A DNA stretch of 64,000 bases from Gammaproteobacteria bacterium. GTDB lineage: Bacteria; Pseudomonadota; Gammaproteobacteria; Steroidobacterales; Woeseiaceae. Shown here piece by piece: positions 14,948-21,941 of the stretch (position 1 is its first letter; every line of letters begins with the position of its first letter). The translations under genes and the position numbers were made by a program. The notes beneath the pieces were generated by a model. That model did no database searches. It was not told the origin of the DNA and worked only from the letters and a program-made list of their open reading frames with translations. Where the stretch lies: the NCBI GenBank assembly GCA_029863125.1, contig JAOTWB010000006.1, forward strand, positions 39,438 through 103,437, given 5' to 3'.

Positions 14948-16900
14948 ATGAACATGGACCTGGCGCTGTCCGTACTGCTGGTCTTCACTGCGGCCTGCTT
15001 CCTGGTGATGGGTTCCAGCCTCGTGGCGGCCAAGCGGGAGATTGGCAGTATGCCGATCGGCGTACTGTTCGTCGTGATCAGTATCTGGGTTGCGGGCGGC
15101 GCGGTCGAACTGCTGGCGGAGAGCTTCACCGTATTCTCTATAGGCCGCACCGCGCATTTCATTGGTACGGCATTAGTACCCATCGTCGCGTATGTCTATT
15201 TTCGTGAGTACACCGGATTGCAGACACCATCGCGTCGGCTCGCGTTGATGAGCATCATTCCGTTCGTGTCGGTGCTGCTGGCAGCCACGAACATTTATCA
15301 CGAGTCCATGTGGTATTTGCCCATTGCAAACGAGGCCGGTGAATTCCTTACGCGGCCGGAACGATGGGGCCCATGGTTCCTGTTTGTGCATCTTCCATAC
15401 AGTTACACTGTAATTGGTGCTGCGATCATTTCGCTGCTGACCCATATTTCGGCCGTTGCGCCGGCACATCGGCGTGGACTGTTTCAGCTAACCGCTGCGT
15501 GCATTGCGCCACTGTCGGCGACCATGGCTTACGATCTTGGTTTTGGGCCACACACAATTTCCTATGTGCCGCTCGTGTTTTTCGCGATGCTGCCCATTTA
15601 TGCGTGGCTCATTTACGGCGAAAAAATCGTGGAATTCACGCCGCTCGCATATGAAGCTGTGTTTCAACACATGCAGGATCCTGTTGTCGTCCTTGATGAT
15701 AAATGTCGCGTTATCGGTTTGAACCGTGGCGCCGAGAATCTCCTGAGCATCGCGGAATCGGCGGCGCTGCGTGAACCGCTGGAATTGCTTTTTGGCGAAG
15801 ACTCCCCCGAAGTGTTCGAGGCGCTTGAATCCGGCATGCCGCAGAAAATGATGACTTCGACCGGTCGCTTTCTGCACGTTCAGGTCTCGCCGATCGATTC
15901 AAACCGCGCGGCAGCCCGTGGTGGCAAAGTGTTGATGTTCCGCGATGTAAGTGACGTCGAAAAAGCACAAAATGAAGTCCGCAAGAGCGAGCAACTGCTG
16001 CGTACGATCATCGATCATTCGGTCAACGGCATTATTCGATTCCGTTGGGAGGAAGATGAGGACGGCAAGAGAATGCTGCGCAGTATTTTCGCCAATCCGG
16101 CAGCCGGCCGTTTCCTCGGTGCTGACGTCAATGATCTCGTCGATCGAATTGGACCAGACCTTGTCCGGCTCGCTACAAGTGGAATGGACGCTAACTCTGC
16201 CGAAGATATCGTGCGTCGCTTCGAGACAGCCGTTAATCGCGGCGACAGCCTGGAAATCGAGGTACACCAGTGTAACCGCGGAGAAGATCGCTGGCTGCGC
16301 ATGATTTGCGAGCCAATGGGCGACGACATTGCCGCGACTTTTGTCGACATCACCGACGACAAGGCAAAAGAGCGCCAGATGGAGTCGATCGCGACATCGG
16401 ACCCCTTGACCGGCGTCCTGAATCGACGTGGCTTCGAGCGCAATGCAACCGAGCGGCTGACCGCCAGCGACGATGACGCGACCGGCGCGTTGCTCTTTAT
16501 CGACTTGAACGAATTCAAGCAGATCAACGACCAGTGCGGGCACGAAATTGGTGACCAGTTGCTGCGCATTGCCGCCGAACGGCTAAAGAAGAGCCTGAGG
16601 TCGCAGGACATCATCGGACGCCCGGGTGGCGATGAGTTCGTTGCACTGGTACCAGACGTTGATGCTGCCATCGCCGACCAACTCGCAGTGCGCCTGGCCA
16701 ACGGCCTGGAAAAGCCATACGTCATCGGCGACAAGACCCTTCGCTGCGCAGCCAGTATCGGTCTCGCCCTGTACCCGGACAACGCCAATACTTTGACCGG
16801 GCTGCTGCGCGAGGCCGACCAGGCAATGTACCGTGCCAAAGCGCGCTGCCGTGGTGTCAGCAATATAGGTGGCGACGACCTGCTTGAAAAAGCGATCTAG
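14948..16900 (+). CDS. Membrane diguanylate cyclase with 7TM, PAS and GGDEF domains
   Basis: This 650-residue protein begins with seven hydrophobic segments in about the first 220 residues, resembling the 7TM region found at the N-terminus of some histidine kinases. A PAS domain follows (about 225-330), then a second PAS-like domain (about 340-470), then a GGDEF domain. The active-site GGDEF at 560-564 is intact, and the inhibitory RxxD site (RSQD, 551-554) lies exactly five residues before it. It should therefore make cyclic di-GMP with product inhibition. The frame is open from a TTG at 14933; ATG 14948 is chosen, and ATG 14954 is also possible. No neighbour suggests the output. Confidence 0.87.
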   Translation: MNMDLALSVLLVFTAACFLVMGSSLVAAKREIGSMPIGVLFVVISIWVAGGAVELLAESFTVFSIGRTAHFIGTALVPIVAYVYFREYTGLQTPSRRLALMSIIPFVSVLLAATNIYHESMWYLPIANEAGEFLTRPERWGPWFLFVHLPYSYTVIGAAIISLLTHISAVAPAHRRGLFQLTAACIAPLSATMAYDLGFGPHTISYVPLVFFAMLPIYAWLIYGEKIVEFTPLAYEAVFQHMQDPVVVLDDKCRVIGLNRGAENLLSIAESAALREPLELLFGEDSPEVFEALESGMPQKMMTSTGRFLHVQVSPIDSNRAAARGGKVLMFRDVSDVEKAQNEVRKSEQLLRTIIDHSVNGIIRFRWEEDEDGKRMLRSIFANPAAGRFLGADVNDLVDRIGPDLVRLATSGMDANSAEDIVRRFETAVNRGDSLEIEVHQCNRGEDRWLRMICEPMGDDIAATFVDITDDKAKERQMESIATSDPLTGVLNRRGFERNATERLTASDDDATGALLFIDLNEFKQINDQCGHEIGDQLLRIAAERLKKSLRSQDIIGRPGGDEFVALVPDVDAAIADQLAVRLANGLEKPYVIGDKTLRCAASIGLALYPDNANTLTGLLREADQAMYRAKARCRGVSNIGGDDLLEKAI

Positions 16901-17076
16901 CGGGGTATTGTCCCGTCGGCTTTGTCTTCCATATCACTACAAGATTCGCTTCTCCGCCGACAATCTACCGGCCGCGTCCGGCGGCATCGCCACACCCGAA
17001 TGACAGGTGCTGCTGATGCATCGTGGCGTCGGCTAATGATAGGCTTCGTGCTCAGCAGAAGGGCACGGAGAGTCCC

Positions 17077-17355
17077 ATGGTTACAGCGATCGTTCTGATA
17101 AAGGCGGAGACGAACCGTATTCCGGACCTGGCCAACAAAATCGCGGACATGGCGGGTGTTTCCGAGGTTTTTTCCGTTGCCGGCCGCTACGATCTCGTCG
17201 CGATAGTCAGGGTAGCGAAAAACGAGGATCTTGCCGACGTGATCAGCGACAAGATGCGTCTGCAGGAGGGCATCGTCGAAACCGAGACGATGATCGCGTT
17301 CCGCGCATACTCGCGGCAGGAGCTCGAGGCCGGCTTCGAACTGGGACTGGACTGA
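17077..17355 (+). CDS. Stand-alone RAM-domain protein (AsnC/Lrp ligand-binding domain only)
   Basis: This 92-residue protein consists of only the RAM domain, the effector-binding and oligomerisation half of Lrp/AsnC regulators; the DNA-binding helix-turn-helix is absent. The typical pattern is present: VTAIVLIKAE at the start, GVSEVFSVAGRYDLVAIVRV in the middle and ETMIAFRAYSR near the end. ATG 17077 is supported by a GGAG ribosome binding site about 7 bases upstream; the open frame before it is not family-like. The stop overlaps the cytochrome b561 start (ATGA). Such proteins may bind amino acids or modulate full-length Lrp partners; the ligand is unknown. Confidence 0.85.
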   Translation: MVTAIVLIKAETNRIPDLANKIADMAGVSEVFSVAGRYDLVAIVRVAKNEDLADVISDKMRLQEGIVETETMIAFRAYSRQELEAGFELGLD

Positions 17356-17903
17356 TGGGTCTGAGAAACTCGAGAACAGAGTTCGGCGCATTGGCCAGGT
17401 CCCTGCACTGGCTGGTGGCTGTTGGCATTTTCATGCTGATTTTTCTCGGTCTCGAGCAATCCGGTATGGAGCAGGGTCCCGAAAAAACCGAGATCCGCTT
17501 CATTCATGCCTCGATTGCGCTGACCGTGTTCGTCCTGATGACCATCAGGATAATTTGGCGCTTCATGAACGAGGTACCGGCACATCCGGACGGCATGGCC
17601 GTCTGGCAGCGGATAAGCGCGACTGTTGTCCATTGGGGACTGTACGCGGTGGTATTCCTGCAGCTGGCGTCGGGTGGCATGACAGTTGCAACCGGCGGCA
17701 AGCCACTGCCGTTTTTTGGATTGTTCTCGATACCGTTGCCCGTGGCGGAGAATCGTGACAACCACGAATTCTGGGAAGAAATTCATGAATTCGCGTGGAA
17801 GATGATCGCGGTGCTGATCGTCATTCATGTGCTGGGCGCGATTTACAACCATTTCATCGCAAGAAACGACGTACTGCGTCGGATGACGGTCGGTGTGAAA
17901 TAG
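17355..17903 (+). CDS. Cytochrome b561 family protein
   Basis: This 182-residue inner-membrane protein has four hydrophobic segments and the histidines expected for two b-type hemes: H18 in RSLHWL, H51 in RFIHASIAL, and H144 and H158 in the last helix region. The bacterial cytochrome b561 family passes electrons from the quinone pool, for example to superoxide or to small periplasmic acceptors. The ATG overlaps the RAM-protein stop, so the two are translationally coupled; the functional link between them is unknown. The thiolase gene starts 8 bases after its stop. Confidence 0.87.
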   Translation: MGLRNSRTEFGALARSLHWLVAVGIFMLIFLGLEQSGMEQGPEKTEIRFIHASIALTVFVLMTIRIIWRFMNEVPAHPDGMAVWQRISATVVHWGLYAVVFLQLASGGMTVATGGKPLPFFGLFSIPLPVAENRDNHEFWEEIHEFAWKMIAVLIVIHVLGAIYNHFIARNDVLRRMTVGVK

Positions 17904-17911
17904 AAAAGAAA

Positions 17912-19117
17912 ATGGCCGAGGCGTTTATTTGTGATGCCGTGCGAACGCCCATCGGTCGTTACGGCGGAGCGTTGTCTTCGATTCGCGCAGACGATCTGGG
18001 CGCAATCCCGATGGCGGCGCTGCTCGAGCGCAACGAAAACTTGAATCCCGTCGCGATCGAAGACCTCGCTTATGGCTGTGCAAACCAGGCGGGCGAGGAT
18101 AATCGCAATGTCGCCCGCATGTCACTGCTGCTGGCAGGCCTCCCCGTTACGGTCCCGGCCGTCACGGTAAATCGTCTTTGCGGATCCGGCATGAACGCGA
18201 TCGGCAACATCGCCGACGGCATTCGTACCGGCGCGATCGAGCTGGGTCTGGCCGGCGGCGTCGAGTCCATGTCACGCGCGCCCTTTGTCATGGCCAAGCA
18301 AACGGCAGCGTTTGGCAGAAACGCTGAACTTTACGATACGACGCTGGGCTGGCGCTTCGTCAACAGGAAGCTGGAGACACAATACGGCATCGATTCGATG
18401 TCCGAAACGGCCGAGAACGTCGCCGACGGTTTCCTGATTTCGCGCGAGGACCAGGATCAGTTTGCGTTGCGCAGCCAGCAGCGCGCCGAGGCCGCAAGTG
18501 CAGCCGGTAACTTCAACGATGAGATCATTCCTGTGTCAGTGCCGCAGCGGCGCGGCGATGCAGTAATTGTGGACAAGGATGAACACCCGCGGCACGGATC
18601 AACGATCGAGGGACTGGCCAGGCTCAAGCCGATTGTTCGCGAAGGCGGGACGGTTACAGCCGGCAACGCATCGGGAATAAACGATGGCGCTTGTGCGATG
18701 CTCGTCGCTTCGGAGAAATCGGCCACGTCGCACGGGCTCGAACCGTTGGCCCGCGTGGTGGGCTGGGCAGTTGCAGGGGTCGAACCGCGAATCATGGGCA
18801 TCGGTCCCGCTCCGGCGTCACAAAAAGTGCTCGAGCAATGCGGAATGACCGTCGAACAGATGGATGTGATCGAACTCAACGAGGCATTCGCGGCCCAGGG
18901 GCTGGCTGCCCTGCGGCAGCTGGGCATCGAGGATGACGCTCCGCACGTCAATCCCAACGGTGGCGCGATTGCCCTGGGGCACCCGCTCGGCATGTCCGGC
19001 GCGCGACTCGTCACGACGGCGGCGTACCAGCTGCGGCGGAGCGGCGGACGCTTGGCGCTGTGCACGATGTGCATCGGTGTAGGGCAGGGCATCGCGATGA
19101 TCATTGAACGGGTCTGA
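17912..19117 (+). CDS. Thiolase, probably 3-oxoadipyl-CoA thiolase or acetyl-CoA acetyltransferase
   Basis: This 401-residue protein is a complete thiolase. The nucleophilic cysteine is C90 in VNRLCGSGMNA, the histidine is H357 in ALGHPLGMSGAR, and the second cysteine is C387 in CTMCIGVGQG. The overall sequence (AFICDAVRTPIGRYGGAL, YGIDSMSETAENVA) is closest to PcaF/PaaJ-type 3-oxoadipyl-CoA thiolases, which release acetyl-CoA and succinyl-CoA in aromatic breakdown. No other pca or paa gene is in the window, so acetyl-CoA acetyltransferase activity remains possible. ATG 17912 is chosen; the frame upstream is read-through. Its stop overlaps the nitroreductase start by one base. Confidence 0.88.
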   Translation: MAEAFICDAVRTPIGRYGGALSSIRADDLGAIPMAALLERNENLNPVAIEDLAYGCANQAGEDNRNVARMSLLLAGLPVTVPAVTVNRLCGSGMNAIGNIADGIRTGAIELGLAGGVESMSRAPFVMAKQTAAFGRNAELYDTTLGWRFVNRKLETQYGIDSMSETAENVADGFLISREDQDQFALRSQQRAEAASAAGNFNDEIIPVSVPQRRGDAVIVDKDEHPRHGSTIEGLARLKPIVREGGTVTAGNASGINDGACAMLVASEKSATSHGLEPLARVVGWAVAGVEPRIMGIGPAPASQKVLEQCGMTVEQMDVIELNEAFAAQGLAALRQLGIEDDAPHVNPNGGAIALGHPLGMSGARLVTTAAYQLRRSGGRLALCTMCIGVGQGIAMIIERV

Positions 19118-19701
19118 TGAAAAAACGCCCGCCCAGCTACGAAACGCAGGAGCTGAGAGAGTTCGAGGAAGTCCTGCGCGGCCGGCGTACGATCAACCTT
19201 TTCTTGCAAACGCCGGTGCCGGACAAGCTCGTGCACGATGCGCTGGAGGTGGCCACGTGGGCACCGAATCACCACGTAACGGAACCCTGGCGCTTCATTC
19301 TTCCGGGCGAGCAAACGGTGCAGAAGATTCTCGACCTTTGCCAGGTGATTGCGGCCGAGAAGAAAGGCGATGAACTGGCGCTGCACAAACGTGAGAGCTG
19401 GGCGGAGAAGCCGGGCTGGCTGGTCGTAACCTGCGAACGCAGCGTGGACGAGCTGCGGCAGCAGGAGGACTATGCGGCGTGCTGTGCTGCCGCGCAGAAC
19501 TTCATGCTGTATCTCTGGAAAGCCGGCGTCGGATCCAAGTGGACAACGGGCGCTATTACGCGAGATTTGCGCTTCTTCGACATTATTGGGGTCGATCAGT
19601 CGCAGGCATTCGTCGTCGGTCTATTCTGGTTCGGCTACCCGAAGCTGACGCCGGGCCAGGCGCGAAAAGAACTCTCCAGCGTATTGCGTCGGCTGCCTTA
19701 A
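19117..19701 (+). CDS. Nitroreductase family FMN-dependent oxidoreductase
   Basis: This 194-residue protein belongs to the YdjA/small nitroreductase branch. It has the N-terminal [13 protein letters not shown] segment and the [13 protein letters not shown] motif at about residues 48-60, which contacts FMN, and the C-terminal WFGYPKLTP typical of this branch. Such enzymes reduce nitro groups or quinones with NAD(P)H as dimers. The physiological substrate is unknown. Its ATG shares a base with the thiolase stop, so it is probably co-translated. Its 3' end overlaps the convergent sstT gene by 4 bases. Confidence 0.87.
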   Translation: MKKRPPSYETQELREFEEVLRGRRTINLFLQTPVPDKLVHDALEVATWAPNHHVTEPWRFILPGEQTVQKILDLCQVIAAEKKGDELALHKRESWAEKPGWLVVTCERSVDELRQQEDYAACCAAAQNFMLYLWKAGVGSKWTTGAITRDLRFFDIIGVDQSQAFVVGLFWFGYPKLTPGQARKELSSVLRRLP

Positions 19702-20915
19702 GGCGGTAACTGCGGTTCTTTGGCCGCCACTGCCGCGGTGAAGACCACGTCGGTCGAACTGTTCAATGCGGTCTCGGCCGAATCCTGAAGGATGCTGATG
19801 ACGAATCCGACAGCAACGACCTGCATTGCAACGTCGTTCGAAATGCCGAACAAGCCGCAGCTCAGCGGAATCAGCAGCAACGACCCTCCGGCAACGCCCG
19901 ACGCCCCGCAGGCAGACAGTGCTGCAACGACGCTCAGCAGCAGCGCCGTAGGCAGGTCGACACTGATTCCAAGGGTGTGTGCCGCAGCAAGTGTCAGAAC
20001 GGTGATCGTGATTGCGGCACCACCCATGTTGATCGTCGCCCCGAGCGGAATAGACACAGCGTAGGTGTCTTTTTCCAGATCGAGTTTCTCGCACAGCGCC
20101 AGGTTGACCGGAATATTGGCTGCCGAACTGCGCGTAAAAAACGCCGTGACGCCGCTTTCCCTGAGCGCAGCCAGTACGATCGGGTAGGGGTTGTCGCGCG
20201 TTTTTATCCAGACAATCAGCGGATTGATCAGCAACGCCATGATGAGCATGCTGCCCAGCAGCACGGTCAGGATGCGCGCGTAGCCACCGAGCACGGAAAG
20301 GCCCGATTCGGCAAGGTTGCCGGCCACGAGACCGAAGATCCCGACTGGTGCCAAGCGAATGACCAGCCGAACGATATGCGTCACGGCATCGGCAATATCT
20401 TTAAGCAACTGCCGTGTAGAGTCCGCCGCGTAGTGCAGGAAAACGCCTAACAGTACGCCCCAGACCAGGATGCCGATGAAGTTTCCGGTCAGTATGGCGT
20501 TGACCGGGTTGTCCACGAGTTTCTGCAGCAGACCGCCGAGAACCTCGGTGATTCCCTGTGGAGCGCTCGCACTGATTTCCGGGACCTGCAGCGCAAGCGT
20601 GGTGGGAAACAGCGTGCTCATCGTGACCGCAAGCAGAGCGGCCGCGCCGGTTCCGATGAGATACAGAATGACGATGGGCCGGATCTGCGAGGTGTGGCTG
20701 ATTCGGCGATTCGCTATCGCCGAGGCAACCAGCACCAGGACCAGCACCGGGGCTACCGCTTTGAGCGCCTGGACGAACAAATCGCCGAGCAGCATCGACG
20801 CTTTCGCCGCGTCCGGCCAGCTCAGTGACAAGCCGACGCCGGCAATGATGCCAATCGCGATCTGCAGCACCAGGCTGCCAGACATGATTCGGTCGATTAC
20901 TGTTTTTGTTGTCAT
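19698..20915 (-). CDS. sstT: Sodium:serine/threonine symporter SstT
   Basis: SstT imports serine and threonine with Na+ across the inner membrane. The 405-residue protein is a DAACS-family (glutamate-transporter fold) carrier. It has the N-terminal [19 protein letters not shown] helix, the [15 protein letters not shown] hairpin, [21 protein letters not shown] and the C-terminal [18 protein letters not shown] segment, all diagnostic of SstT. Length is normal. The start codon is ATG 20915, with only a poor ribosome binding site; the sequence just upstream is the 3' arm of a 50-base hairpin (20920-20969), which may influence its translation. Confidence 0.94.
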   Translation of the reverse strand: MTTKTVIDRIMSGSLVLQIAIGIIAGVGLSLSWPDAAKASMLLGDLFVQALKAVAPVLVLVLVASAIANRRISHTSQIRPIVILYLIGTGAAALLAVTMSTLFPTTLALQVPEISASAPQGITEVLGGLLQKLVDNPVNAILTGNFIGILVWGVLLGVFLHYAADSTRQLLKDIADAVTHIVRLVIRLAPVGIFGLVAGNLAESGLSVLGGYARILTVLLGSMLIMALLINPLIVWIKTRDNPYPIVLAALRESGVTAFFTRSSAANIPVNLALCEKLDLEKDTYAVSIPLGATINMGGAAITITVLTLAAAHTLGISVDLPTALLLSVVAALSACGASGVAGGSLLLIPLSCGLFGISNDVAMQVVAVGFVISILQDSAETALNSSTDVVFTAAVAAKEPQLPP

Positions 20916-20919
20916 CAGC

Positions 20920-20969
20920 TCATATCGTAGTCGTATCCGCCTGCAAGGATAACCGACTACGGATATGAG
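20920..20969 (-). repeat. 50-base bulged hairpin just upstream of sstT
   Basis: Read on the minus strand, CTCATATC, GTAGTCG and TATCC pair with GGATA, CGACTAC and GATATGAG (20 base pairs, two small bulges, 7-base loop). It begins 6 bases after the stop of the lipoprotein gene and ends 2 bases before the sstT ATG, so its 3' arm covers the only purine-rich stretch that could act as the sstT ribosome binding site. No U run follows. Confidence 0.75.
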
Positions 20970-20975
20970 TTTGCT

Positions 20976-21761
20976 TCAATCTGCGGGCGCGTCGATATGC
21001 AGGCCATCGAGCGCCGTGCTCGTGTCGATGACAAGCCGGTGCTCGCCCGTCGCGTCGGTGTAGACCAGCTCGACCCTTTTCGGCGACGGTGCCAGCGGGA
21101 AAAAGACATCGAGGCCGAGCTCTTCGCTTGCCGGAATCTCGAGCGGCAATTCAGTCTGACGCTGCTCGATCTGGGTGTTGACCTTGCTGTTGTTAACGCC
21201 ACGGACAACACCACCGACAGCGAGTGCCGGACCCAGCAATAACAAGCCGCCGGCTGCGGTAGCGGCTCCCGTCGATACGCCGCCAAGCCCAATTGACGCA
21301 GCGGCGACTCCATACCCCGCCACGGTCACGGCCGCACCGCCGGCCATCAATACGCCGGCACCCCGGCCCGCCCTTACTCTCATTCCGGATTTCTTGTAAC
21401 GTTTAGCGGTTTTCTTGCTGCCCTTGACCAGTTGCTTCCGCCCGGGCTGCGACCCGATGCGTGTGTCTAGCGAGTCAACGACGGTCAGCCGGGTGACCTG
21501 TATCGGCTGGCCAGACTGATTGCTGATTCTCAAGAGGTATTCATCCCAGTCGGCATTCCTGGCCCAGGTTCCGGGACCATCGCGCACGATGACCCAGTCG
21601 AGCGTAGAGCTGACTCGCTGGTCGGCAGCCGCCGCGAGCGGCCTGGTGGTTTGTATGGGCTGCGGTTCTTTCAGCATCTTGGTGCCACCGCATCCGGCGA
21701 GCAGGCAGGCAAGCAACAACAAGGCGATTGCGGGGCGTAGTACGGGGGTCGAGATAATCAT
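20976..21761 (-). CDS. Glycine-zipper lipoprotein of unknown function
   Basis: This 261-residue protein has a lipoprotein signal peptide ending in LLAGC, with the lipidated cysteine at residue 24. Residues about 125-190 form a long Gly/Ala-rich hydrophobic stretch with GxxxG-like spacing (GVLMAGGAAVTVAGYGVAAASIGLG and GGLLLLGPALAVGGVVRG), which could insert into a membrane or self-associate. The segments before and after look like beta-strands. I do not recognise the family; an outer-membrane location is an inference from the signal. It is upstream of sstT on the same strand and the two may be co-transcribed, separated by the hairpin at 20920-20969. Confidence 0.72.
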   Translation of the reverse strand: MIISTPVLRPAIALLLLACLLAGCGGTKMLKEPQPIQTTRPLAAAADQRVSSTLDWVIVRDGPGTWARNADWDEYLLRISNQSGQPIQVTRLTVVDSLDTRIGSQPGRKQLVKGSKKTAKRYKKSGMRVRAGRGAGVLMAGGAAVTVAGYGVAAASIGLGGVSTGAATAAGGLLLLGPALAVGGVVRGVNNSKVNTQIEQRQTELPLEIPASEELGLDVFFPLAPSPKRVELVYTDATGEHRLVIDTSTALDGLHIDAPAD

Positions 21762-21906
21762 GGGTTCCTCTCTTGCGAGAAGCGCAGTGCACGCCTCTCA
21801 TAATGAAAGATACGCCCCGTGGCTTGGGAAAACCTTATGAAAGCCGGTTTATTTTCTGATGGTTGGACGGACGTGATCGGTTCATGCGATCGCGCCAGCC
21901 CTCGAT

Positions 21907-21934
21907 GCCGGGCGCCCTGGAGCGGGCGCCCGGC
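21907..21934 (-). terminator. Strong GC hairpin after the M16 protease gene
   Basis: A perfect 11-bp stem (GCCGGGCGCCC with its complement) closes a 6-base loop, 8 bases beyond the M16 stop codon. It is a good candidate for the transcript end or a 3' stabiliser, although no T run follows on the minus strand. Confidence 0.55.
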
Positions 21935-21941
21935 GTGCAGC

